From Patiria pectinifera (Eukaryota > Echinodermata > Asteroidea > Valvatida > Asterinidae): a DNA stretch of 64,000 bases. A program made the translations under genes and the position numbers. Below, in pieces: positions 48,790 to 62,100 of the stretch (position 1 is the stretch's first letter; each line of letters begins with the position of its first letter). Below the pieces are notes generated by a model. That model worked only from the letters and a program-made list of their open reading frames with translations, had not been told where the DNA came from and made no database searches. The DNA lies in NCBI GenBank assembly GCA_029964075.1, contig CM057147.1, positions 25,007,513-25,071,512 on the forward strand, in the 5' to 3' direction.

Positions 48790-51700
48790 AGGGCCTAGAT
48801 GCTGAAAAAAACAGATTCCAAGTGGAGCTTGAGTTCGTCCAGTGTCTTGCTAATCCACATTATTTGAATTGTAAGTATTCCAGACCACAACGTTCAGACT
48901 GTTTGACTGTTGATCAACTTGACTGGCAACTTCTTGTCAGTCAGTCAGTCACTGTACACCTTTCAGCCTTTGGCAGGACATCCATCGATACAAGTTGACG
49001 TTTTGACACACAGACCAATCAAGTTTTAAGTCAACATCAACTCTGCTAAAACTGACCAGGTCACTTTTCCCGAGACGATAAGTTCAGTGCGGACAGTGCG
49101 AGTCGGTAAAAGCTGCTCGGGAAAGCGTACATCCGGCGTACGTCATGCATACAGAGACCGCACGAACCTGCACGTGCAGTGGCCGAATATTTTGTAGAAA
49201 CACGCTGCTGTGTATCACCAAGTCCGAGCGGTAAAATCTCGTTAAAAATATATTTCAACGGAGAAATACATACACAGAGAAGAGATCACGTTCTGAGAAT
49301 TAATTTGCAGAAATTCTCTTTCACCAACGATGTATGTTAGGTATTTTCTCGGATCCAAATTCGTCATGTTACGCTACTGTAAAGTCATGCACGGTATATC
49401 ATGGTCCGGTACCGTACGTAGGCCGTAGTCTCTGGTTCCAGTCCCACATCATAGCCTTGATTCTGTTAGCATGTAATGGGAACCAACAAATACCGATGGC
49501 ACTGCTGCCGCACGGAACATATCGTACAGCGGCATGGCTTCGATGTCGTGCATCACAAATGCGTCAGAAATATAGGCTTTTTCGTCAAGATTTAGCATGT
49601 CAAGATGAAATAATATCATGTTAACGATTATGTTGTGCATGCAAATGGCGTGTGTAATATTACTGTGCGTATCGGCGGCTGAAAATGTGATCGGCAATTT
49701 GTTTTCTGTGTACGGTGAGTCATTATACTGATACTCTGACACTGACAGCTCGGTTACTTCTCCCACGCGGTCAGGGTAAAATTTCCTGTGTCGAAAGTCC
49801 AAGTGCGGACAGTGGTCACATTTGACCATTTCTCATTTTACCATCGTCTCGGTAAAACCTTCCAAACAAAAGTCCAGTGCGGACATGGCTTGTAACTGGT
49901 GACAGCATTTCCAGCCAGATTAAGTTTACACATTGGCTATGGGTGAATTGTAAAGTATTGTCAACATGGCTGGTGCTGTGCAGACCGATGGTCATGGTAG
50001 ACGTGGTCTGTTGTTCATGTTTGCTGTACAGTGCACAGCGGAACTGCAGACATACATAGGATTTGGCTACTGCTGGATGCATCCAGTCAGATCAGATTAC
50101 CAGATACAAGGGTCTGACACCACAGTTACCATCAACTGCATGTTTCATTTTTTGCCAAAACTGTTTGTTGTGGAAAACTATTGAGATGCATAAATTTTGG
50201 AAATTTTCACCAGCCAAACAACCCCAGTATCACCGACCTGACAACATAAGAATGTCCATACTGGTACCTACAAGTTGTGCTTTTACATAGGTGCCTCTAC
50301 AGCATCATTCATCAGTACGAATGGTACTGCAGAAATAAGTAAATCATATTAATAAATACCTTGGAGAGTTGATGGTTTCTGATTGGTCGAGACTCAATCA
50401 CGTGGACGGGCATTAACGGTGATAATGGACCGGCTTCAAAGAACAAGCGAATAAATGGCCCTGAACCAGCATTGATCCAGCCCCGTTCAGCCCCATGCAA
50501 GCCAATGATTGGTCCAAATATAGTAACAGTCCTGCGGTAGCTTGTAACAATAGAGCACTGTACATGCGCTCAACCCCCATCGCGTGAGACTGACACGCGC
50601 GTATGCAACACAGTTGCTAGGGATGCGTGCGTGTGCGCGCGTAAGGAAGTTTTGAAACGACATCGTACAGCAGTGCAGTATATACTGAGGATGTTTACGA
50701 CGAAAGCGTAGATCTACAATTTATTTTCTTTGAACACTTCATTCACCGACATATTTACCTTTCCTAAACCAAGCATCTTTGTAATTCCGGACACAAGGAA
50801 TGTGTAAACGAGATTTCAGCTTCCTCCATCAGGTAAAGATATGAAAACATTGTTGTAATTTGTTTCGCTATGGCAGCAGTTTCTGTTAAGTTTACGTCAT
50901 TATAGCTGTTCAACTAAAATATGGCCCATGAACATGAACACAAAAAAAGTCTGGAAAGTCAAAAAAGTCCGAAAGAAAGTCACAAAATTGGAGCATTTTA
51001 ACTGTTTATTTCGTTAAAAAGGTATTTATTAATGGGAATAACAGTGTGAGGATCCGGTCTTCACTGCGTGATAATGACCGGGTATGGGGATGACCGCTGT
51101 TAATGGACCTCGACTTCGTCTCGGTCCATTAACAGCGGTCACCCCCCACAGCGGGTCATTATCACACAGTGAAGACCGGCTCCTTACACTGTTATTCCCT
51201 TAGTAAAGACCGGCTCAGCAAATCACTTTCCACTCTATAAAATAATTGATTAACCAAGCTCAGCCTGTTCACACCCCCTAGGCTACCACAGCCCCACCAA
51301 GCCAACTACTCGGCATCCAGTTGACCAGCAGTGGCAGACACACAAAGGTTCCATGAACCACAGAAATAGGAAGACATAATCGTCTCAACAGACGACTGTT
51401 GTGATGTAGTAAGGGAATTCGGAAAGAAATAGCGGCACAATTCTATTCTTACAAGTGCTTATTACGTTTTATATTGAAATTATTGACAAAGACCAATCCA
51501 ATGATACTATATTGTTCTAAATAGCCAATGAGAAGACAGGAGTGTGGCCATACATATTTTGTGTTTTGTGTGCTTTAATATGACAACATTCTTATGTGAC
51601 AACCTGTCTTTTCAGTCAAGCACACAGCAGTCAACTGTCGAGTTACCACAATGGTTCAGTTGTCTCAATAGTCAAAGTGGCTCAAGTATTTGATCTCTGT

Positions 51701-52077
51701 TACAAACCATGTTTTCTTTTTTATAGTACCATTTTTCTCTGCCCAAATTCCATCTGTGCCTGCCCCAAGTGGAACATACATGTTACACATTTAGGCACAG
51801 GTCATAATATGTATTACTACACCTGATAAATGTTCATGACCAAATTGGAGCATGTTATTTGCTGTTTCCGCTGTCTGGGAAGTAAAAATGATACGCACCC
51901 AGCAAACCATGCATGTACTACCACACCTACTTTGTATCTGTACTCTGTATGTAACCAACATTTTGTTTCCTTGCTTACAGTTATTGCACAACGTGGATAT
52001 TTCAAAGATACCAAGTTTGTCAACTACCTGAAATATTTGCAGTACTGGAAAGAGCCCCAGTTTGCCAAATACCTCAA
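48790..52077 (+). CDS. MED31: Mediator subunit MED31, exons 2 and 3
   Basis: Exon 2 is 48790-48870 (acceptor TTTAAACTAG, donor GTAAGT) and encodes GLDAEKNRFQVELEF then VQCLANPHYLN. Exon 3 is 51981-52077 and encodes FIAQRGYFKDTKF then VNYLKYLQYWKEPQFAKYL. These are the conserved N-terminal and central parts of MED31. The phases fit (1 between exons 2 and 3; exon 3 leaves phase 2). The next exon should begin with an A completing Lys and then Tyr-Pro-Gln-Cys. No such exon follows to the end of the window, but exactly that exon is at 34778. Exon 1 was not found; it may precede 48790 or lie outside. Mediator acts in the nucleus in RNA polymerase II transcription. See findings for the order problem. 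Confidence 0.95.
49050..49890. repeat. Possible decayed TIR element in MED31 intron 2
   Basis: TTTTCCCGAGACGATAA near 49068 and TTACCATCGTCTCGGTAAAA near 49839 are inverted. CAGTGCGGACA motifs also occur near both ends. No target duplication found. Confidence 0.4.
51034..51199. repeat. Long hairpin, about 166 bp
   Basis: GGGAATAACAGTGT at the left and ACACTGTTATTCCC at the right. The inner arms CGGTCTTCACTG, GATAATGACC and GCTGTTAATGGACC are all mirrored. In MED31 intron 2. Confidence 0.9.
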
Positions 52078-52685
52078 GTAAGTTTGTTTGTTTAAAATCC
52101 AAGGGTTCACTGGATTCATTGTTTCTTTCTGCATACCTTGATTGTCAGGGTTTTCATGGCTTGGTCTGTTACTCTTTCTCAACCACCCGATTCACATCGT
52201 ATCTGTATGATACTACCATCATGGTGGTACGATTGTTAGATGGTATTATCATGATGTGTTATAGCATCGTAACACGTATTATAATGTTTTATGATATTAC
52301 CATACAACTTCCTTTGCGGAGATTTCATGTATTATGCATGACTTTTTTCCGTGTATGAACCAATGGTGTTCGTGGCTTCATTTGTCACGGGCACCGTGAT
52401 CCCGGTTCGGCTCGGCGGAGCGGCGTCGCATACGTGGCCCGACACCTACCCCGGCCGTACGTCACGCTGGCCTGGCCCTTCGATGTGAGTGCATGCACAG
52501 TAGCCATCTTGGACCCAAAGCGTATATGTTGCGTGCAAATCATTTACCGAGAAAGGTCAGAACAACGGAATGAAAACAAGGCGAAGAGCTGGTTGTGTAA
52601 AGGTCTGTTCCTACTTTTTTTTTTTTTACTAATTCTAACATTTAGAGAGAGTTGCTTTTAGGCCTACTTATGTCAGTGACCCTGT

Positions 52686-53152
52686 TAGCCCCATTAATGT
52701 GGCCTATTTACTGGACTGCCTCCGTAAACATAGGCCACACATCCACATGTACAAAAACGTGTCGCACTTTGCCAAATTTTGATTTTCACATTTAGGCTTA
52801 GTTTGTAGGGGTTTTTTTTGCTTTAGAAGCATACTCACCCTCTTTATAGGCTAATTAGAAAGTGCTGCCTTTTTCAGATGTATATTTTGTGTGAAATTCC
52901 AGATTCATTTTTACATGTTTGCATATCAAAATTTCATCATGAAATTTCACAAAAATTAGACATCTGAAAAAGGCAGCATTTTCTGACTAGCCTATAAAGA
53001 GGGTGAGTATGCTTCTAAAGCAAAAAATTCCTACAAACTAAGCCTAAATGTGAAAATCAAAATTTGGCAAAGTGCGACAGTTTTTGTACATGTGGATGTG
53101 TGGCCTATGTTTACGGAGGCAGTCCAGTAAATAGGCCACATTTATGGGGCTA
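52686..53152. repeat. 467-bp foldback with about 210-bp arms
   Basis: The left arm starts TAGCCCCATTAATGTGGCC and the right arm ends GGCCACATTTATGGGGCTA. Blocks such as TTTACTGGACTGCCTCCGTA and CTTTATAGGCTAATTAGAAA are mirrored with few mismatches, so the insertion is fairly recent. Confidence 0.92.
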
Positions 53153-53635
53153 TGACCCTGTATGAAAATCCTGTCATTGCCGCAACTTGCATATTACTAG
53201 GACTATAAAAATTAGAAAACACATGGTTTTTCTCAGCTGTAGACACAAATTTTGTTTACATTTTGTTGGGGGGGGGGGGTAAGCGCTGCTATAAATAGGG
53301 CATTTGAATGGAGAGGGCAGTATTTACGAACTATTTGAGGTACATCACACCCCCACCCCTTAATCCCCCCCCCCCCCGCCTATCCCTGTTGGCTCAATCC
53401 TGTACTGAATTTTAGATTACTTCTGTTTTTTTTTCTCAAAAAAGAAAATCTTCCTGAATTGTTTTGAAAAGAAAGCAAAGGGGATTATGGTGATGGCAGA
53501 AGGGTCGGCACATAGTGTGGGAACATTTATCAATAGGGAAAAATCGTATTAAAAAGGCATTTTATTCGTTGCAGATGTTATTGCGGTTAATATTCCGTAA
53601 CGGATTATGAAATGTAAATCCTTTCCCCTTTGCAG

Positions 53636-56600
53636 CTCGGAGCTAACGCTGAATGCCGTGTGGAGGGCTGTCCACAGTATGGGAAGGTGACCGTCAGACT
53701 CGATCGCCATCTGGTGAGGCAGCATCAACTCAGCAGATCCGAACATGACAGCCTCCCTCAGTGTTCAGCTGTCAAAGCTCGTCAACAACGGTTATCGAGA
53801 AAACAAGAAAGATGTCTGCTAGATGGGTGTATTCGCAATAATGTTTTTTATTGCAATTTGTCAAAGCATCTGCGAAACATGCATCAAATGACACGACAGC
53901 AATATAGACAAAAGTAAGTTGGAAACTGGATAGGGTTAGATAGATCCTTGGGCATTCAGTTATTTACATGCTGTCGTTGTTCTCACACTGCATCTAGCAC
54001 TTTTATCAATGCGTACCATGTTGACAGAAGATTGGATTCTGTTACTGTGATTTTTCTTCTTTTATGTGTTTTTGTTGTAGATTGTCTTTCGGAGAGGAGG
54101 AGATTTTGTCTTTTTCTATAGTTCAAGGTTTTACCTTGACCCAATATTAATGATGCCGAAGTGGGAACAATGATTAGCCGGGGTATAATAGAGGCTCTCA
54201 ATAAGTTAGTCAGATTCCAATATGGGCAGTATAGTAGAGCATATCAGCTACAAAAACACACCCGCGAAACCTATATGGAGCAAGTTTTTTTACCTTTATT
54301 AGCCTACATTAAAATGAGATAGTTTATCACGATACTGGAACTGATGTTATATTAAATTAACCCTCTTTACTGATATAATTAAGAGCCAGACAAACATATT
54401 TGCAGACAAACCCCAATGATAGATGTCAGATTTTAGGGTTTACACACTTTTCCCCATTGGTTTTTCTGGTGTGAAAAAAAAATTCTGGAATCATGTAGGG
54501 AACAAAATAGTTTCACCAGCCCAATTCTAAAAGATTTATGCGGGCAAACCTTTGACACAAAATGATGACGAACGGTAATTAACAAAGAACATCTTAGCAT
54601 CTTGAAGATCTTAAATTCTTTAACGCTATACAAACTGTGGATTTGAACTTCACTAAAATAATGATCGCACACGTCCTTTCCATGAGTGTCGCGAGGGGGG
54701 GGGCAAGGGGGGCACTTGCCCCCCCCCCCCTTCCCCCCCCCCCTGAAAATGCAAAAAAGGAAGAAAAAAGGGGGGGAAAGGAAGAAGAAAAGAGAAAAAA
54801 GAAAAGAAAAAGATGTGCGAAGTCATAGTGGTGTAAATTTAATGGGGGGGGGGCAAAATGTCCCTGCTCCAATCAAAAACTTATAAATCCAGAATGTGTT
54901 GAGCAATACAAAAAAAATTGTTGAGCAAAAAAAAAATTGGCCCCTCTACAAAAAGTCCTGGCGACGCCCATGGTCCTTTCGCTGGGTTTTAATACACACC
55001 AGACAGCAGTCACTATAGAAGGATTGTTTTCTTTGCAAGGTTTTGCGATTTTCGTTACCGGTATTTATTGCATGGGGGCACTATATAGTTGGCCTCATTT
55101 TCAGCAGGCGCATTCATACAATAGTACTCCAATAAAAGGGTTATTTATATCTCCACTATTTGAGAAATGGTTTTGGTTGAGATGGGGAGAAAAAGTGTCG
55201 GGGGGTTAACACCTCGGATGTGGATGGGCGTGACCCAACACCACCCTCCTTTTTTGCAACACTATAATGATATTCGTTGGGAAAATAGTTTTTATGTATT
55301 TATTATTATGACATTGCCTAGACAATGAGAGCAGTTTGGGGGCAGTTTAGCCATTTTGTGTTTTGGTAGTGATGGCAATGATTTTGACAGTGACGGTGAC
55401 GACAATGACGATGACGCCAATTCTTACTGGTCTAAACGGTTATCACCAAAGAGTTTTATTGTTTGTCTCTTTGCTGAAATATTCTTTTTTGTTTATTTGT
55501 TTAGGCTGGAGTCCGAAGAAGATGATCCAGCTTGCTCACTGGTGCTGCGGTCTAAATATTCTCCTACCCACTGTGCGGAAGGTACGGGCTCGATAGAGTT
55601 TTTGTTTGTTAAATTGTGTTTAATTTCATGGCCATTGATGACATCTAGATTCAAAAGATAAGACACGTAAAATGTAATTAGTATGTTTTTAAACATTGCA
55701 GGATAGTTTTGTAATCAATTTTCTAACCAACAATTCAGTCTTTTGGAGAACCCCCTAATATCCATCCGCAAACATGTCCAGTTTTCAGAACTTGTTCCCC
55801 ATTCGTCATGGAAATACCCATTTGAGGTCATGGACCCATTTCAAAACGGCGGAGATTACTTGAAGTCAATTTCTGTCACATTTTTGGTTAGCTAGTTTTG
55901 CTTGTAACAAGTAAAATGTATGCGTGCAGGCCTATACAGGTATTATACAGAGGTTAAAATTTTCATGTTCATGAATACTTAAACCTCTTTTTTCTTAAAT
56001 ATAGAATGTTTAAACATTAAAAAAAAACTTGTTAGTAGCATTAATTAGAGTCTTTCTGGCTTCCAAGAATTAAAATTGGTAGTTTTTGTTCTCAAAATGA
56101 CAATTTAAGAAATGTATTCACAGAGGATGAAAAGTCCACTTTAATTTTGAAAGGTTGGCAAGTGTGTAAACAATCAATAACAAGCAATTTCTCTTTTCTA
56201 CAAGCAATTTTCTACATATTTTCTTCACGTTTCCGAACTTCAACTGTGGAAAGGAACAATTGTTCTCCTTTTTTTGACATGCATTTTTCTTTTATTTTAT
56301 TCAGGTGATGACTGCCCTGCTGTAGTGGAACATCCATCGAGCAAAGACTCTCTATGTAGTTCAGGTATTTACTATTTCCCTATGTTTTTACTTATACTGA
56401 GTGATTGCACTAAGTCAAAGATTGACTTTTCCATTTCATTTTTAATATTTAATGAATGTATAATTGTATCAGATGTTCGACATACATGGGCCCATCAGGC
56501 GTTGAATATGCATTATTAAAAGGAATACTTTCGTGTTCGTTTTTTGTTCATGTGTATTTAAACCTGTGATGATCCGGTCACCATTAATTAACGAATATGC

Positions 56601-57095
56601 ATGTTTCCCTCTTCCCGCATTTTTGAAAAGAAATATCAAGAGTCAGTGATAAAAGTCATCTTTAACTGACTTTCGGTTGTTTTTCCTTAACAATTTCAAG
56701 TACTGGTGACAAAGCGGAATTAAAAGTACTCGTACATGTATTTTGACACTTTTTCAGGTTGTGATTCCTTGCCCTTCGACGAGGACACGGAACCAGGGAC
56801 GACGAATCTATATCCAAAGGTTCAACTTATCCAGGTTGAAATGGCTTTGGATAATTTAGTAATCGTGAGAGAAAGATTGCCTGCAGTACAGACGTTCGAT
56901 GGGAACCAACATGTATCCCGGTTTTATTTAAAAAAACATTTGATATCAGCTGAACACTGGTTGGCATTCATAAATTCTTTAGAATCATCTGGGAAGTTTG
57001 TGACCAAAGGCGCTTTTGGTACTTTTCAGTACGAATGTTGCCTGTGTAATCATTGGCACAGACTTTCCATGTGGGGAACACCTTCCCTGTATTGA
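53636..57095 (+). CDS. Two-finger C2H2-like gene, 3' part (four exons)
   Basis: Exons 53636-53913, 55505-55581, 56305-56364 and 56758-57095, with AG/GT borders and matching phases (0, 2, 1, 1). The first exon encodes two zinc-finger-like units: CRVEGC..RLDRHLVRQH and CLLDGC..LSKHLRNMH, each with CxxxxC and HxxxxH spacing. This suggests nucleic-acid binding. Two short symmetric exons encode acidic, serine-rich linkers (LESEEDDPAC, DDCPAVVEHPSSK). The last exon reads CDSLPFDEDTEPG, then KKHLISAEHWLAFINSLE, and stops at 57093. I do not recognise its family. The first visible exon begins in phase 0, so exons upstream (5') are missing from this model. A MITE with a clean target duplication lies in its first intron. 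Confidence 0.7.
54681..54972. mobile_element. hAT-like MITE with 8-bp duplication GTCCTTTC
   Basis: The ends CATGAGTGTCGCGAGG and CCTGGCGACGCCCATG are inverted. GTCCTTTC is present at 54673-54680 and 54973-54980. The interior has long C and G runs and an AAG-rich tract. Confidence 0.85.
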
Positions 57096-57282
57096 ACTGC
57101 CTCCCAGTTGTCCATGCAAAGTTTAGATTAAAATGGAATAAATCTTATTTTAAGACATTTGTGTTATAATGTTTTGTGTATAAGATATCTTGACCAAAAA
57201 AATCTTATTCTCTTGCTGCTCTCCCACCGGCCATAATTGAAGGAAGCATTTTATTTTTTGTTATTCCAGGTTTTGCAATCTG

Positions 57283-57605
57283 CAGGCGCGGATACAGGGT
57301 GTGGGGGGGGGGGGTTCAACCCCCCTGCCCCAGCTTGTCTTTTTTTCTATAAAAATTCATGAATCCCCCGTCTGACACCCATTTTTTTTATACTGGTAAT
57401 ACTGTCCGCCTTTGCACAAAATACGGACAGGGCCGGATTTCTCTAGGGGATATACATGTATATACACTATTGTGTGATAATAGTGTTAATTATCGTCGGT
57501 TTTGAACAACGACCCTTTTAAAAGTGCGAACCCCCACCCCCCATTTCAGATTTGTTTTGCACATGGACACCCCCCCCCCCGCAAAAAATTCTGGATCCGC
57601 CCCTG
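57283..57605. mobile_element. hAT-like MITE, CAGG..CGGAT ends
   Basis: CAGGCGCGGATACAG and CTGGATCCGCCCCTG are inverted, with G and C runs just inside each end. No clear target duplication. Confidence 0.65.
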
Positions 57606-58776
57606 CTCTGCATTACTAAAATAAGGGTTGTGTGCTGTTCTTCCCAGACGTACCGTTCAGTGCCACTACAGTTTAATGAAAGGCGGTACCCTTGCACGAT
57701 TTTGAGAGAAAGTCCAACTAAACTTTTCAGTTGCTATAACCGGGGAGCTAATTGTTTTAACCTAGAATTTTAATTGAATAAGAATAAAACTATAAGCTTT
57801 ACAATTTTTGACATTTTATGTTTTTGCATTAGGCTTTATTTTCTGTAGGATTGTCTTGTTAAATAAATCTCCTTGGATCTCTATCACATATATTTAAGAA
57901 AATGATCAATTGTTCTTCATTAATTTGCCTGAAATTTGTATCCAATTCTAACAGGTCATCCAATTTAAATGTGTTCTTGCCTCGTGTTCACTGTGCATAA
58001 CGGAAGTACGTACATAATGATTTTATTTTTAAAAAACCTGATCTCCTATGGATTCCAGCTCTCACAAAACTACTTTTAACATACAATTGAAAAATAAGGT
58101 GTACAATGTAAAAATGTGAAAAGATTCATTAACAGTTGATAAACATATATTAGAATATAATACAAAACATCACTGCAATATGACATCCCCCTGTTCTATT
58201 TGTCTTGGGTTTTTTTTCTTTGGGGGGTGTATATATGCATGCAGTCTCAAAACCGTTCAAATAATGTGGGATGTGGTTAATAAGGTGCAAGTGAATTTAG
58301 GCATTTAGGTTAGCAATAATATCACACAAGCTCCTGAATTTGCACAATAAGCTACTAATAGCCATAAAGTAAAGGACATTATACCCCTACAATATTGAAC
58401 CAACTTTGTTATGTACCACTGATTACTGACAGATGTCGTACTTTGGTTGATAATATATCATTATGGGGTTTTGTAGCCTGGGGAAGCTGTAATCGCCGAT
58501 ATTGATGAACATTTGTCGGGTTTTATAACTGTCCATAAAATCAAATTGAAAAAACGGTATCCTCAAAATTGAAGCAGATTTTTGTTTATAAACAACATTT
58601 TGTTAACAATATCAACCAATTGGACTGAAGCTTGATTTTTTTTTTTACAAAAACAAATAGGGCCTACTTAAAGTTTACAGCGAAAGAATGTTATAAACTG
58701 GTCGATATGAACTATTGAATTATAATTTACAAAAGCACCAAAACAAAGAAAATAGCATGAACATTTACATGAAGCG
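57606..58776. other. Intergenic between convergent genes, no gene seen
   Basis: 3' flanks of the zinc-finger gene (plus) and the chromodomain gene (minus). AT-rich, with no exon or repeat that I can support. Confidence 0.45.
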
Positions 58777-59125
58777 TTAATTTGCCTTTAGTTTGGATTG
58801 GCTAAACTGTAGAATCATCTTCCTTGGTATATTCCAGCTGGCTTCCCAAGTGGCCTCTTCTTCCAGGTAGCCCTCCCAGTGTACCAAATACTGTACCTTT
58901 CCACGTCTGATACGTTTTTTTATTAACTTCTTGATCGTGTACAGGACTTCAGATGCGTGGTTGGCCTCCACGCTTTGTTTTAGGATTTTTAGATCCGTCG
59001 GCAAATCGTCTTCATCTATGGAATAAAAATGTTGGTAATTAGTCTTAAAGACAACATATTCACGAATAGGCAATGTCCAATATGAAAGTATTTTCGGTGG
59101 TGCATTGTGTTCATGGGCGTCGTCT

Positions 59126-59157
<32 letters not shown>

Positions 59158-62100
59158 AGCAAATGCCTTGATACTTGTTATGTACCTTCTCTAGCATATT
59201 CTTATTTACTATTTCTTTATCCCCCGGCTTTGAATCCACACGTATTGCGATCGCGTATTCCTTCTGTGTGGGTGCGTGCGTATGTATGAAAGACAGAGCG
59301 TTCCACTTCGGTAAGGTTCATTGAAAGTATACAGTCGTCAATCTCAACCGAACTTGATATGTGGTTTGCTCATTGTATCTGGTAAAGTGATTAGACTCGA
59401 GCAACAGGTCATGACCTCCGGGGCCACTCTGGTCCTAGGTAGCCAAAGATTTATGTCACTTTGTTTCTCTAGTGTCGTGAAAGTTGACCTCCACGGCTAC
59501 TCTGGTCCTATCAAGGGCGGATCCAGGGGGGGGGGGGCCAAAGGGGGCATCCCCCCCCCCAAAAAAAACCACGAAACCAATTTTTTTTTTATGTAACATC
59601 GCAATAAAGGCAGGCAATGAGTACACCACCATCCTTAAAAAAAACATTGGTTAAAGTGGTCAGAAATTGCCTCAGATCGCACCACAGAGCATGTAGAATC
59701 CAATTTTTTTTCGGGGCACTTAAGCGGGCCCCGAACCCCACGCCGTAATTTTTTTTTACCCTTCTTTTTTGGGGAACCAAATTTTGTTTTGGTCCCCTCC
59801 AAAATTGTGTTCTGGATCCGCCCTTGGGTCCTATTGCCAAACCCTGTTGCGAGTCATGACTCATTTCAGTTTGACATGTACATGTACACTGAAAACTGTT
59901 GTTAGACATGTGCACTTTCCTATGGAGCCAGTGGGGCCCACTGTACGTCACACGTAAACAAGGCGTGATGTCATTAGTACAGAGGCTTTTTATTGCTTAT
60001 TATTTTTTTTTGGGGGGGGAGCTTTTCCCTCGATATTTGGATATCGGTGTATGCAGACTATTTTTCCTTTTTTTGGTTTTGTTTTCTCCTTTTTCTTTTA
60101 CTTTTTTTTTTTTCTTTTTCCTTGAATGGATATACTCGGTGTACATGTAGATTTTCCGTAAACAATCGATACAAAAGGGAACTGAACGAGAACGCGGCTT
60201 TATCACTTGAGGGATTGTTTCAAATTAAATGCTTACAGGCCCAATAATTAGGCCCATGCATATTTATGTATTTTACAATGTTAATGGTCAACCATGCTTA
60301 TGGTAGAGGGTAGTTTGAGCAGCAGCAATCACACTGCATCGCGTATCCAGGTCGGGGAGAAAGGTCTGAAAAAGAGAGAGCCTTTTTTTTTGAAAAATAA
60401 TGAGTGAAAGGGGATTTTTCTCGTCAATGACAGCTAGGTTACATGGGAAACATAATATTTTTGCCCCTTCCCCTTAAAAAACACCTAAGTTTTGTTCCCC
60501 CAAAACGTGCACGGTTCTGGGTCCGTCCTTGAGCGTCCACGCCGTTCACAGAATCATTAATTTAGCCCAACAGTCTCTGAAATCATTGAAGTATTACCTC
60601 CACTGCTGCTAATGTCCTCGCTGTCGGAAGTGTTGGACTGGACACAGTCGCTTCCGTCTGAGTGCTCTGGGGAAGGCCGCAATGATAAAATCGGTTGTAA
60701 ATGGCATGCATCAAATACCATAAAATGAAAAACAGCTTGTCACAGACAACCCAGCTGCCACACAGGAAACCAACAAGCAACATTAAAAATGCTCCCAGCT
60801 AGCTAAATGACCCCTTCCAAAATGTGAAAGGCTGGCTGTGATTTCTTTAAATGGATTTATATATGCGGGGAGGGGGGTGGTGGCGTGTATTGGCATTTAT
60901 CTATGGGGAACCATAATTGCCTGATTATGTTAAAGTAGTAGCAATTCCAAGTTCATTTATTTCCTCAGTTGTTGTATCTTAATGGATCTTCAATTCTCAT
61001 CAAACACTTACCTGACTGACAACTTTGCCCTGCCATCCCTAATTGGTTGTTTCCGATGTTGGCACTGGACATGTCCTCTACTTCATCTAAAGTAATAAAA
61101 TAACATTAAGTATTCCTCTCTTTTTTTACTGAAAATGGAAGTTTTATCTTTAGGCCCCACATGTTTCCCAAGACCATATTCGTCCCAAGCCTTTACAAGA
61201 CTCAAACAGTACAAGATTGACAGTTTTCTACTTTGCCAAAAGGGGTTGTACGGCTTAACCCTGGACTGGATTTACTGAAAGTTTATAACTAAAATTGAAT
61301 ACTGTTGTTTACAAAAGTCTGTACATTCCAGTTAATAAATGCTATTATCTCAAATTCCTACCTGGAGGACTAACTTCTTCTTGTACGTTCATGTCTAACT
61401 GCTGCAGATCCGCCGTGTCCGCATCTGCGTGGGTGTGGTTTTAATAGAATTTGTCATCGTTGTCAAAACACGGCTTACCCTTTTTATATATGATGAGTGT
61501 GTTCGATTACTTCCCTCAGCTTACTCGCGCCCATGGGCGTCGCGCGCACTCCCCCCCCCCCCCGGAAAAGCACACAAAAAAAGAGGCGGTAAGTAGGCCC
61601 TAATAATGGTGTAAATTTAATGGTGGGGGAGGGGGGAAAATGTCCCTGCCCCCTCGACAACTGATAAATCGAGAAAATGTTGAGAGGAAAACTGTATTTT
61701 TTTTTTGTTAAAATAGGCTTCTATTTCCCCCCCCCCCCTTTTTTTTTTTTTGGCTTCTTTACCGGGAGGGGGGGGGGTTGCAACCTGACGCCACTTTTTT
61801 TTTTCTTTGACGGTGATTCATCGTAAAATTATGATAGGACCCGAATCTGGGACTGAGAAATATTTTTCAATTTTGTTAGGAAATACTTGTTCTCGACTCT
61901 CCATAGACTTTGTACACAATCGTGGCAGTGGCGTCAGGTTGCAACATTTTTCCCAGGCTGCATCCGAATCAATTATGTCTAGATCTCGTCCATACCCAGT
62001 GAAAATACGCGGGACGCGCTGACAAAATTCGTCGCCCTAGCTCCGTGCTTAGAGCTACATAGGGTTTGCCCATGCTCCGTGGAAGCCCATTTCGGACACG

